From CALVGQ01 sp031551965 (GTDB lineage: Bacteria > Bacillota_I > Bacilli_A > Erysipelotrichales > Erysipelotrichaceae), in NCBI GenBank assembly GCA_031551965.1, contig JAVBMW010000006.1:62001-126000 (forward strand): a stretch of DNA of 64,000 bases, given 5' to 3'. The position numbers and the translations under genes are program-made. Below, piece after piece: positions 9,237-17,437 of this stretch (position 1 is its first letter; every line of letters begins with the position of its first letter). The notes below the pieces were generated by a model, which did no database searches, was not told the DNA's origin, and saw only the letters and a program-made list of their open reading frames with translations.

Positions 9237-9288
9237 CACATTTGTTACATTTTTTTCTGAAAGTATTTACATGAGAAATCTAATTAAA

Positions 9289-9304
9289 GGTGAGTCTCCT
9301 CACC
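9289..9304 (-). terminator. Weak hairpin after the XRE gene
   Basis: GGTGAG and CTCACC form a 6-bp stem with a TCTC loop, starting 5 bp after the minus-strand stop codon. The following T-tract is short, so it is at best a weak terminator. Confidence 0.45.
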
Positions 9305-9308
9305 AATG

Positions 9309-9524
9309 TTAATATTGCTCCGAAAAAAAGATATTACCCGCAACTCTTGGCGTCATTTTTAACGCAATCGCAATTTTTTGTGCAGTAGAAACTGAACAAG
9401 AATTCTTTTCATTTAATAATCTACTGATTGTGGATTTATCAACGCCAGATTTTGCCGATAATGAAATTACATTATATCCTTGTTTCGCTATGAGCTCTTT
9501 TAAGGCTTCAATGTCAATTTTCAT
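9309..9524 (-). CDS. Small XRE/Cro-type DNA-binding protein
   Basis: A 71-residue protein made almost entirely of one helix-turn-helix domain. Residues about 18-45 (VISLSAKSGVDKSTISRLLN) give the turn and recognition helix of the XRE/Cro family. There is no ligand, peptidase or membrane domain. Its own promoter is near-consensus, with an 11-bp tandem repeat covering the -10 box, which suggests autorepression. Solitary regulators of this size are often plasmid- or phage-derived, but no mobile genes are nearby. Its targets are unknown. Confidence 0.82.
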   Translation of the reverse strand: MKIDIEALKELIAKQGYNVISLSAKSGVDKSTISRLLNEKNSCSVSTAQKIAIALKMTPRVAGNIFFSEQY

Positions 9525-9548
9525 AGGTACCCTTTCTAGTTGCTTTTG

Positions 9549-9584
9549 ATAGTTATATTATAGTTATATTGTTTCATTTGTCAA
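9549..9584 (-). promoter_or_regulatory. Promoter with tandem-repeat operator of the XRE gene
   Basis: On the minus strand, TTGACA (9584-9579) and TATAAT (9562-9557) are spaced by 16 bp. Two abutting identical 11-mers (AATATAACTAT on the minus strand, 9549-9559 and 9560-9570) straddle the -10 box. A repressor bound there would block RNA polymerase. Confidence 0.7.
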
Positions 9585-9618
9585 TAAAATCACTAATCAC
9601 TAGCAAAATTAGTAATAT

Positions 9619-10182
9619 TTAGGCATTTATTTTCAACAAAGAACCACAAAACCCTTGTACTAGCTTTCCAACTACCAATAATAAGATAATCGTTCCTATT
9701 CCAATCGTACCTTTCAACATAAATCCCAATGCAAGCGAAATTGTATCCAATCCCCAACGAACCACACTGTATTGTTTATCAAATTTATTCATTATGCAAT
9801 AAATCAAAGCATCATAGGGAGATTTTCCGACATTTGCTTCAATTGATAATGAAATGCCAAAACTTAACACAATGACACCGACAACGAAACCGATCCACGA
9901 AACTTTATTCATAAGTTGCATACAGACCTCAATACCGATCGAAGTTATGAACGGACTGCTAAATGTCATGATCGTGACTAGTTTTTTATCAATGCAATAG
10001 CTTACTACAACCATTAAAAAGTAAAGAATATAGTTCACAAAACTAAAATTGAGATTTATTGTCTTCGATATTCCTTCTGCCAATACTGCTAAGGGATCCG
10101 ATCCAAACCCTGATAAAACAGTTAATCCAATTCCGATCCCCAATAAAAATGATCCAATTATAAATATTATTTTACGCTTCAT
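9619..10182 (-). CDS. YczE/YitT-family membrane protein
   Basis: A 187-residue integral membrane protein with about five hydrophobic segments. Family features are the glycine-rich first helix with GIGLTVLSGFGSDPLAVL and the repeat-like second half SLSIEANVGKSPYDALIY. The frame also has an ATG two codons earlier (10188), but that lies too close to the AAAGGAA ribosome site, so ATG 10182 is preferred. The family has no settled function; transport or sensing is only suspected. It lies just downstream of a PTS operon but is separated from it by a terminator. Confidence 0.75.
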   Translation of the reverse strand: MKRKIIFIIGSFLLGIGIGLTVLSGFGSDPLAVLAEGISKTINLNFSFVNYILYFLMVVVSYCIDKKLVTIMTFSSPFITSIGIEVCMQLMNKVSWIGFVVGVIVLSFGISLSIEANVGKSPYDALIYCIMNKFDKQYSVVRWGLDTISLALGFMLKGTIGIGTIILLLVVGKLVQGFCGSLLKINA

Positions 10183-10201
10183 ATCCATTTCCTTTCCAAA
10201 A

Positions 10202-10227
10202 ACAAGCAGGGTTTACACCCCGCTTGT
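10202..10227 (-). terminator. Terminator of PTS operon 1
   Basis: ACAAGC and GCTTGT flank a GC-rich inner stem (AGGG/CCCC), followed on the minus strand by a T-rich run. It is nearly identical in sequence to the terminator of PTS operon 2 at 15564. Confidence 0.8.
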
Positions 10228-10231
10228 AATT

Positions 10232-11521
10232 TTATAGTTCTGTTTCCATTTTAACCAAAGCTTTTTCATGAACTTTGAAGAATGGATAATACACGATCAT
10301 GTCCAATACGATCAATCCAACGATCAATAATCCAGCTTTGATGTCCATTGTCGATAAGAATGCACCAAATACTGATGGCATATTCCAAGATAACATTGCG
10401 AATGTTTTCCCAATTGCACCAGAGCTAATCAGTATAAATGAGATGATACCATTCAATGTTGACGCAAGTAGAAATGGAATCAAGAATACTGGATTCAACA
10501 TCAGTGGTACACCAAAGATAATTGGTTCGGAGATTCCAAAGAAACTAGGTAATAGTCCAATACGTCCAACTGTCTTAAGTTGTTTCGATTTTGATGTACA
10601 CAATAGGATTGCAAGTGCTAACACTGATCCACAACCACCAATAATAACGAAATATACCCAGAAAGAAGTTGTAAATGTATAAGGTAGTGCTTCTCCTGCT
10701 AATTTTGCAGCAGCATTTACTGATAGATTTCCATCACGGATCGGCCCTAAAATTCCTGCAAAGGCAGCATCATGAATACCAAAGAACCAGAATACATGAA
10801 GAAGTAATGTCATAATTACAGTAAAGCCTAAGCTATCTGCTGCTTTAAATGTTGGTGAAATCACTGTGTAGATCATAGCAGGAAGTGTAGTTCCCATTGC
10901 ATTACAAATTCCAAAGATCACTGCGAATACTCCGATAATTAATGTTCCTGGTACAAGTGACGCAAATGTTTCATTCAATGAAGCAGGTACACTATCTGGT
11001 AAGTTGATTCTTCCCCAATTATTCTTACGCATATAAGCATATGCTTCAGCAGTGAAGATACCGATCAAGATTGCAGGAATCAAACCTTTTCCATCAAGGT
11101 ATTTAATTTCAACGATTTTTCCAGCCCAACCTAATTCTTTAGGTGTTGCAACTAGTAACATAAATCCTAAAACTGAGATCAAAATCGGCATAAATGAATC
11201 GATTTTATTATGACGACATAAGAAATGAGTAATACCGATACAGATGTATAATGCCATTGCCCCCAAAGTCATCGCGTTGACCCAACTTAAAACCCATCCA
11301 ATACTAGAAGCAAATCCAGCCCAAGCAAGTAATAATCCATTGGTCGTTGCATCTGTAACTGGTGCTGCACTGATTACTGCCGCAATCCCACCGACAAGTG
11401 TGATCGGTAATAGCGAAATAAATGAATCACGAATTGCGCGTAAATGACGTTGACTGCTTAATTTGTTTGCAACTGGAAGTAATTTTTTTTCGATTAATTC
11501 ATTGAGTTGATTAAAGTTCAT
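10232..11521 (-). CDS. PTS lactose/cellobiose-family EIIC permease
   Basis: A 429-residue membrane permease with about ten hydrophobic segments. It carries the family substrate-site motif FGISEPIIFGVPLMLNP and the HDAAFAG region in the middle. It translocates a beta-glycoside while EIIB phosphorylates it at C6. It is the last gene of the four-gene operon EIIA-GH1-EIIB-EIIC, 15 bp after EIIB, with a GGGGGAGG ribosome site. Cellobiose or aromatic beta-glucosides are likely substrates, given the GH1 partner. Confidence 0.9.
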   Translation of the reverse strand: MNFNQLNELIEKKLLPVANKLSSQRHLRAIRDSFISLLPITLVGGIAAVISAAPVTDATTNGLLLAWAGFASSIGWVLSWVNAMTLGAMALYICIGITHFLCRHNKIDSFMPILISVLGFMLLVATPKELGWAGKIVEIKYLDGKGLIPAILIGIFTAEAYAYMRKNNWGRINLPDSVPASLNETFASLVPGTLIIGVFAVIFGICNAMGTTLPAMIYTVISPTFKAADSLGFTVIMTLLLHVFWFFGIHDAAFAGILGPIRDGNLSVNAAAKLAGEALPYTFTTSFWVYFVIIGGCGSVLALAILLCTSKSKQLKTVGRIGLLPSFFGISEPIIFGVPLMLNPVFLIPFLLASTLNGIISFILISSGAIGKTFAMLSWNMPSVFGAFLSTMDIKAGLLIVGLIVLDMIVYYPFFKVHEKALVKMETEL

Positions 11522-11536
11522 AATTTTTTCCTCCCC

Positions 11537-11821
11537 CTAAAGATATTCTTTGATATCTTCCAAGACTCCTTTTCCATCCATAATGCCATACTTTTGAAGA
11601 CTGATCCCAACTACTGGAATCGATGTTTCAGCTTGAAAATCAGGTATACGATAGCGGATCTGTGGTCCAACTAAAATTACTGAAACTCCATCCAAATATT
11701 GCATGAATTCAGCTTCTCCATAAGCCTTAACTTCAAGTTCACCATTTGATGCATCTTGCATCCTTTTTGCCAACATTGCCGTTGACATTCCAGCATTACA
11801 AACTAAGACAACTTTCTTCAT
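11537..11821 (-). CDS. PTS lactose/cellobiose-family EIIB
   Basis: A 94-residue cytosolic phosphotransfer subunit, slightly short but complete. Phospho-acceptor Cys8 lies in the P-loop-like motif VCNAGMSTAMLAKRM, and the second family segment is VILVGPQIRYR. It passes phosphate from EIIA to the sugar bound by EIIC. It overlaps the upstream GH1 gene by 4 bp, which shows translational coupling of enzyme and transporter. Confidence 0.92.
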   Translation of the reverse strand: MKKVVLVCNAGMSTAMLAKRMQDASNGELEVKAYGEAEFMQYLDGVSVILVGPQIRYRIPDFQAETSIPVVGISLQKYGIMDGKGVLEDIKEYL

Positions 11822-13212
11822 AGTTTTTTTCTCACCACCTTTTTCCCTTCACTTGCTATGATATCCTTAAACCAATAGTATGATTTTTTTGGTTTTCGGA
11901 TTAAGTCCTGATTAAAATCTATTGCCACTAAACCATATCTTTTTTCACATCCATTTTTCCATGAATATAAATCAAAGGTTGACCAAGCGAAGTAACCAAG
12001 TACATTAGCTCCATCATCTTTAGCATTTAATATTGCATTAATATGATCATTCATATAGGCAATACGATAATCATCCTGTACACAATCTACGGTTACATCT
12101 TCATAAAATCCTAATCCATTTTCAGTAATATAGATTGGTAAATGATATCGATCCCACGCACGCAAGAGCCCATCATATAATCCTTTTGGATAAATTTCAG
12201 TATCCCATTCCGTATATTCCGAATTTGGATCACGAACTTGTTCGAACCAGTTTTTTATAATTGTTTTTGATGTCCCTTTTCCTTTTGATCCAGTATTATT
12301 CACGATCAGTGTTGTTTCACCTTCGGTATATGCTTTAACTAAAGTACGTGAATAATAATTCAGTCCTAAGAAATCAACTTTATTTCGTTTAATGATCGCA
12401 AGATCTTCATCTTTCAAAAAGGATAGATCAATTCCCTCAGTTGCTAATTTTTCTAGCATATCACTTGGGATTTCTCCTTTCGCTGCAGTATCAAGTACCC
12501 AGTTATTACAATAGTTATCTGCATAACGAATCGCTTTTAAGGTTTCTGGCTGATCATCTACTCCATCCACTGGTGTATATGAATGCACTATTCCGATTTG
12601 ACCTTTAATTTTATTTTTTCTAAATGTTTCAACAGCCATCGAATGAGCTAACATAACGTGATAAGCTCCAATCACTGTCATTTGAACACTATGGCATTCC
12701 GGCGGATAATTTCCAATAAAATAACCATTGAAAATAAACCAACGCGGTTCATTAAACGTTGTCCAACTCTTTACTTTTCCGTTATATTCTTTCATGACCA
12801 CTTCGGCAAAATGATTGTAGGCATCACAGGTCTTTCGATTTTGCCAACCACCTTTTTCTTCAAGTGATTGAGGTAAGTCCCAATGATAAATTGTAACGAA
12901 GGGTTCAACATCATTTTTTATACATTCATCAATCACATCATGATAGAATTGTATTCCTTTTGGATTCACATTTCCTTCATCATCCAAAATACGAGGCCAA
13001 GACAATGAGAATCGATAAGCGTTTTGACCACCTTCTTTTAATTGCCTTATATCTTCTTTATAGCGATGAAAATGATCAGATGCCACATCCCCATTCTCAA
13101 GATTGTTGAAATGTAGATAATGGTCCCACATTGAAACTGCTTTACCATCTTCGTTCCATGCTCCTTCACATTGATAAGAAGCAGTAGCTGATCCCCATAA
13201 AAAGTTTTTCAT
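11818..13212 (-). CDS. GH1 6-phospho-beta-glucosidase
   Basis: A 464-residue family 1 glycosidase, full length, cytosolic. The N-terminal FLWGSATASYQCEGA signature, the acid/base TTFNEPRW around residue 152 and the nucleophile YITENGLG around residue 366 are all intact. It cleaves 6-phospho-beta-glucosides imported by the flanking PTS into glucose 6-phosphate and an aglycone or glucose. It overlaps the EIIA stop by 1 bp and the EIIB start by 4 bp. The canonical Glu pair contrasts with the second GH1 enzyme at 15588. Confidence 0.93.
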   Translation of the reverse strand: MKNFLWGSATASYQCEGAWNEDGKAVSMWDHYLHFNNLENGDVASDHFHRYKEDIRQLKEGGQNAYRFSLSWPRILDDEGNVNPKGIQFYHDVIDECIKNDVEPFVTIYHWDLPQSLEEKGGWQNRKTCDAYNHFAEVVMKEYNGKVKSWTTFNEPRWFIFNGYFIGNYPPECHSVQMTVIGAYHVMLAHSMAVETFRKNKIKGQIGIVHSYTPVDGVDDQPETLKAIRYADNYCNNWVLDTAAKGEIPSDMLEKLATEGIDLSFLKDEDLAIIKRNKVDFLGLNYYSRTLVKAYTEGETTLIVNNTGSKGKGTSKTIIKNWFEQVRDPNSEYTEWDTEIYPKGLYDGLLRAWDRYHLPIYITENGLGFYEDVTVDCVQDDYRIAYMNDHINAILNAKDDGANVLGYFAWSTFDLYSWKNGCEKRYGLVAIDFNQDLIRKPKKSYYWFKDIIASEGKKVVRKKL

Positions 13213-13520
13213 TAAACACCCATCCTTTCATATATATCTATAAGTTCTGTAGCCATTTCAAGTATTACCTGACTGCTAGACATATGATCTTCAGCATGCA
13301 CCAACAACATTTCTACTTTGCAGGTTTCATCCGTTACAAATCGTTGAAGTAATTTCGCATGAACTTTCGATGCTTCCTGAATTTCAATTCTTGCTTGGGC
13401 TAAACTTTCTTTAGCTTGTGCTAAATTATTTTGTTTAGCATATCGAATCGCTTCGAAGGCAATACTTCTTCCATTTCCACCATGTAATATAATTTGAAAG
13501 CATTCTTGTTCAAATTGCAT
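13212..13520 (-). CDS. PTS lactose/cellobiose-family EIIA
   Basis: A 102-residue three-helix phosphotransfer protein. The phospho-acceptor is His75 in VHAEDHM, with the metal-binding Asp78 three residues on, as in LacF/ChbA. The frame is open 29 codons further upstream, but ATG 13520 follows a strong GGGAGGTAA site and gives the usual family length of 100-105. It is the first gene of PTS operon 1 and receives phosphate from HPr. Confidence 0.92.
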   Translation of the reverse strand: MQFEQECFQIILHGGNGRSIAFEAIRYAKQNNLAQAKESLAQARIEIQEASKVHAKLLQRFVTDETCKVEMLLVHAEDHMSSSQVILEMATELIDIYERMGV

Positions 13521-13558
13521 TTCTATTACCTCCCTTTTCCTAAGCCTATTGTCACGTA

Positions 13559-13604
13559 TTTCCTCGGAAATTAAAAACAATCTTTTACCGTTACTCAACG
13601 GTAA
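13559..13604 (-). promoter_or_regulatory. Palindromic operator region of PTS operon 1
   Basis: A 20-bp palindrome TTACCGTT-N4-AACGGTAA (13585-13604) and a smaller one TTTCC-N2-GGAAA (13559-13570) lie 39-84 bp upstream of the EIIA start, just after the regulator's terminator. They are candidate sites for the PRD regulator encoded immediately upstream. The assignment is inferred from position. Confidence 0.5.
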
Positions 13605-13610
13605 CAAAAA

Positions 13611-13632
13611 AGCCTACTTCATAGAAGTGGCT
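13611..13632 (-). terminator. Terminator of the PRD regulator gene
   Basis: A hairpin AAGCC-ACTTC-TAT-GAAGT-A-GGCTT overlaps the stop codon region and is followed on the minus strand by six T residues. Confidence 0.75.
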
Positions 13633-15488
13633 TAACTCATAAACTCTTCGATAAATTCTTCAAAAGTTGTCATCTTGATCAAACGTTTTACTTTTGCAGG
13701 ATTATCTAACATATTTACGATCGTCTCATAGAGTTTCATTAAATTATCATTTTCTTCAGTCAAAGAGAATAAAAACACCAGCTTTACTTTTTGACCTGAC
13801 CAATCTATCGGATTTTTTAAGATCGCAATGGATATTCCAGAACGAAGTGCTTTTTTCTTTACGGGATGGGGAATCGCAAACAAATTACCAAAGCTTGTAG
13901 GGGCAATCTTTTCTCTTTCCATCACAAGTTCTAAATAGTTCTCATCGCAATATCCACGATACTGCAACTCTTGACACATCTTCTTCAGTACTTCATCTTT
14001 ATTTTTTTCTTCTAAACCACCAAAAAACAAATGACGGTCAAACTGTGATAATACAATTTGTTTCTTTCTGCGGTTCAATTTTAATTCTTGAATTGCATTT
14101 TCAATTTTCTTAATATCTTCACTAGTAAACAATGGTGTGCATTGAATAACACTGATCGGTAAACCTTTTGATAATGAAGTAGTGCACAAGGCAAAATCAT
14201 AACGATCTTCTTTTATCTCATCCAAATCAAAAACCGAAAAACATTTCACCGCAAAATTCTCTGTTGAAAAATACGACAATAAACGTGTTTTATAATACTC
14301 TTCTTTTCTTCTTGAAATCGGATCAATGATCGCAATCCTTATTTCTTCATTTCTCATTTTTTCTACTGAACACATAAAATGTAAGGCAATAAAACCAATT
14401 TCATCTTCATTCAATACTATCTTGAAATGTTCTTGAATTTTCATCGATACAAAAACACTGATATCATAAATCAAAGGGAAATTCTCTTTGATTTCTTTGA
14501 TTAGTGGATTATTTAACATTCTCATTGTCTCTGCACGATCTTTTAAAGAAAGCAAATGAATCAAAAGATTATTTTTGATGTTGTTGTCTTCCAGTAAATT
14601 GATTCGATAATAATCATCAACCTCTAAAAGCGTTTGTTCAATAAAATCAAGGATTTGTCGATCAAGTGAATCTCCAGGTAATTGAAGAATGATTCTACTC
14701 GACAACAAAGAAGCTACATAATTTTTCTCTGCTTCATTAAGTACCAAATCATATTTCTTCGCAATGCACTCGCAGAAATCTTCCGAAATATCAAGTCGTT
14801 GTTCACCTTGAATATCTACAAATGAAGTAAGTGAAAAATTCTTTTTTATTCTTTCTATCAAAATTGCCACATGCAAAATAAACGATACAATTTCAATATC
14901 ATTTAATCGAATTTCTCTTTCTTTAAAGAATTCTAAAATTATCTCTTTTAATTCTTCCATATTTGAGTATTCAAAATAATCATTGTAATTAGCCAAATTA
15001 AAATTATAATTTTCAACCTCATATATTAAAAAATGAGTATAAATTTTACGGCGATCTTCTTCAGAACAATTTAAGATCAATTGATTTTTTACACGCAAAA
15101 TATTTGTATTGTATTTTTTTAGTAATCCTTTATTCAAATCGGTTATGTCATTGTCTAATGTAGATTCACTAATATAATATCGATCTGCCAGATCATAAAA
15201 ATTAGAACTTTTCGCTGTAACTAAATGTTTGAATATGAGTAATTGTCGATTTTCATTTTTACTTTCTCCATTTAGTATTTCATTGATTTTATCTTTATTT
15301 TCAGTTGTATAACCTTTTCCACGAACAGAAACAATTAATCCTTCAACCATTTGATTGATATCTTTTATTTCATTTCGAATAGTTTTATCACTAATTTTTA
15401 TTTTAATTTCAATTTCTGAAACCGTTAAAAATTCTGTATTTAACAGCATTTTTAAAATCTCTCTTTGTCTAAAATTAAAATTTGCCAT
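13632..15488 (-). CDS. PRD-domain PTS-controlled activator (LicR/MtlR type)
   Basis: A 618-residue multidomain regulator. An N-terminal winged helix (residues 5-60, with SEIEIKIKISDKTIRNEIKD) is followed by two PRDs (about 160-270 and 285-390; His in FILHVAIL, LIHLLSL and IALHFM), an EIIB-like segment without an obvious Cys (about 400-480), and an EIIA-type domain with phospho-His in FAIPHP near 555. Such proteins activate PTS operons when substrate is present and HPr phosphorylation is favourable. It lies between the two PTS operons, is read towards operon 1, and has its own terminator. Confidence 0.88.
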   Translation of the reverse strand: MANFNFRQREILKMLLNTEFLTVSEIEIKIKISDKTIRNEIKDINQMVEGLIVSVRGKGYTTENKDKINEILNGESKNENRQLLIFKHLVTAKSSNFYDLADRYYISESTLDNDITDLNKGLLKKYNTNILRVKNQLILNCSEEDRRKIYTHFLIYEVENYNFNLANYNDYFEYSNMEELKEIILEFFKEREIRLNDIEIVSFILHVAILIERIKKNFSLTSFVDIQGEQRLDISEDFCECIAKKYDLVLNEAEKNYVASLLSSRIILQLPGDSLDRQILDFIEQTLLEVDDYYRINLLEDNNIKNNLLIHLLSLKDRAETMRMLNNPLIKEIKENFPLIYDISVFVSMKIQEHFKIVLNEDEIGFIALHFMCSVEKMRNEEIRIAIIDPISRRKEEYYKTRLLSYFSTENFAVKCFSVFDLDEIKEDRYDFALCTTSLSKGLPISVIQCTPLFTSEDIKKIENAIQELKLNRRKKQIVLSQFDRHLFFGGLEEKNKDEVLKKMCQELQYRGYCDENYLELVMEREKIAPTSFGNLFAIPHPVKKKALRSGISIAILKNPIDWSGQKVKLVFLFSLTEENDNLMKLYETIVNMLDNPAKVKRLIKMTTFEEFIEEFMS

Positions 15489-15563
15489 ATCAATTACCTA
15501 CACACTATTTATAGTACACTATCAATTTTGAAAAAGATAGACGTGAAAAAATACATTAAAAAC

Positions 15564-15585
15564 AAGCAGGGTTCTCACCCTGCTT
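15564..15585 (-). terminator. Terminator of PTS operon 2
   Basis: A perfect 9-bp stem AAGCAGGGT/ACCCTGCTT with a TCTC loop, then a T-rich run on the minus strand. Its left arm and flank match the operon 1 terminator at 10202 over about 16 bp. Confidence 0.85.
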
Positions 15586-15587
15586 AA

Positions 15588-17030
15588 CTAATCTAAATCT
15601 TCTCCATTACTTTTGATAACTTTTTGATACCAATCGTAACTATCTTTTTTAATTCGTTTTCCTGTTCCTTTACCATAATCATCGAGATCGACATAGATAA
15701 ATCCATAGCGTTTACTCATTTCACTGGATGAACAACTAACGATATCAAGTGGTCCCCATGCGTAGTAACCTCTTAGATCAACACCATCTGCGATCGCTTC
15801 TTTCATTTGTTTAAAGTGTTCACGATAATATTCAACACGATATGGATCATGGATTTTACCATCCTCTAACTTGTCGTAACATCCAATACCATTTTCTGTA
15901 ATATAAATCGGTTTTTGATAACGATCATAAAATTCATTTAAAAGTGTTCTAAGTCCTACAGGATCAATGGACCAACCCCATGGATTCGCTGGCAATTCCT
16001 TGTTTCTGAAACGATCGTTTCCATTATCCCAGCTCTCTTTTGAACAAAGGTCAGTATAGTAGTATGAGAAACTAAAGAAGTCACAAGTGTTTTGTAACAT
16101 TTCTTCATCTTCTCTACTAATATTGATTTTCCAACCATTATCTTCAAAGAAACGCCAAGCATAACCAGGAATTGTTCCTCTAAGTAAAACATCACTATAA
16201 ACATATTCCATTTGATTGTGTTTCATCGCTCCAAATACATCTTCTGGTTTGCACGTCGCTGCATAAGAAGGTCCACCACAAAGCATCATACCGATTTGAA
16301 CATCTGGATAATTATCATGAGAATATTTTGTGATTCTAGCACAAGAAATCATTTCATTGATGACTCCTTGATATTTAGCTTCCACTACATTTTCAACCAC
16401 ATCTTCTGCAATTCCTAAATGATTGAAAGATTCGTGTACGATCAGATTGATTTGGTTAACGATGATCCATAGCTTAACTTTGTTATGATAACGATCTAAT
16501 AATGTTTTCCCATATTTTTCAAAGAAATCAACTACTTCATACGAATACCAACCTTTATATTCTGTAGTAAGATAAAGTGGCATTTCATAATGAGACATTG
16601 TGATCATAGGTTCCATACCATTTTTTATAATTTCATCAATTAAATCATCATAGAATTTTAAGCCCGCTTCATTAGGTTCTGTTTCGTTTCCATTTGGAAA
16701 AATTCTTGCCCAGTTAATTGATGTACGATACGTTTTCATACCCAATCCATCTTTACCTAACATTTTTAAATCTTCTTTATATGTGTGATAGAAATCGATA
16801 GCTTTTCTTTTTGGAAAATTACGATCGGTACTTTCTAATGCTTCCTTAACATATTCACGAGTAATTTCACGATTATCTCTTTTTTCAAGTGGAAGATCGC
16901 CTCTGAATTCGTTGATATCCGCAACACATAACCCTTTTCCATCTACATCGTAAGCACCTTCCATTTGGTTTGCCGCAAAAGCTCCACCCCATAGAAAGTC
17001 TTTAGGAAATTCTCTTTTTACTCTAGTCAT
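15588..17030 (-). CDS. GH1 phospho-beta-glycosidase with Gln at the acid/base site
   Basis: A 480-residue family 1 glycosidase. The N-terminal FPKDFLWGGAFAANQMEGAY signature and the nucleophile YITENGIG (about residue 378) are intact. At the acid/base position the usual T-F-N-E is I-V-N-Q: codon 193 reads CAA (16454-16452), so the catalytic Glu is replaced by Gln. In plant myrosinases the same swap accompanies hydrolysis of thioglucosides. It is the last gene of the operon EIIB-EIIC-EIIA-GH1. The enzyme may have an unusual substrate or low activity on normal O-glycosides. Confidence 0.9.
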   Translation of the reverse strand: MTRVKREFPKDFLWGGAFAANQMEGAYDVDGKGLCVADINEFRGDLPLEKRDNREITREYVKEALESTDRNFPKRKAIDFYHTYKEDLKMLGKDGLGMKTYRTSINWARIFPNGNETEPNEAGLKFYDDLIDEIIKNGMEPMITMSHYEMPLYLTTEYKGWYSYEVVDFFEKYGKTLLDRYHNKVKLWIIVNQINLIVHESFNHLGIAEDVVENVVEAKYQGVINEMISCARITKYSHDNYPDVQIGMMLCGGPSYAATCKPEDVFGAMKHNQMEYVYSDVLLRGTIPGYAWRFFEDNGWKINISREDEEMLQNTCDFFSFSYYYTDLCSKESWDNGNDRFRNKELPANPWGWSIDPVGLRTLLNEFYDRYQKPIYITENGIGCYDKLEDGKIHDPYRVEYYREHFKQMKEAIADGVDLRGYYAWGPLDIVSCSSSEMSKRYGFIYVDLDDYGKGTGKRIKKDSYDWYQKVIKSNGEDLD

Positions 17031-17084
17031 TTTTTTCTCCTTATTTTTAAAAGAGGATTTCTAAGATTGAAATCCTCTAACTCA

Positions 17085-17420
17085 TTACTTCTCTAATGCC
17101 GCAAAGCGTTTTTCATATGATTCGAAGATTTTGATCAATTGTTTAGCAATATTGATTTCACTATAAATGGTCATTAATGTATCTTGAGCATGTGTGAAAA
17201 GAAGTGAGTATTCACTCTTTGCTCCACGTGTTTCCTCTTGGATCGCATCTGTTTGAACCTTATGAGCCTCCGTAATTTTCTTTTGGGCTTCTTTCATTTT
17301 TTCTTTTGCTAACTCAAGATTTTGATCTGCAATTGCATCCAATGCATCTTTGCAACATAATCTTGCATCACCTGCATGTAAAATAATTTGCATTGCAGAA
17401 CTTATTGTTTCTTCTGTCAT
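17085..17420 (-). CDS. PTS lactose/cellobiose-family EIIA
   Basis: A 111-residue EIIA of the LacF/ChbA type. The active His77 and Asp80 lie in FTHAQDTLM. The frame allows a TTG start two codons earlier, but ATG 17420 has AGGAGG at an 8-base spacing. It sits between EIIC and the GH1 gene in operon 2, with 17 bp to EIIC. It is about 40 percent similar by eye to the operon 1 EIIA, so the two systems are paralogous. Confidence 0.92.
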   Translation of the reverse strand: MTEETISSAMQIILHAGDARLCCKDALDAIADQNLELAKEKMKEAQKKITEAHKVQTDAIQEETRGAKSEYSLLFTHAQDTLMTIYSEINIAKQLIKIFESYEKRFAALEK

Positions 17421-17437
17421 ATTCAAGACCTCCTGAT

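Noticed and set aside
9309..9524. Prophage or plasmid remnant around the XRE gene
   Set aside because: No integrase, replication or structural genes nearby; flanks are the liv operon and a membrane protein.
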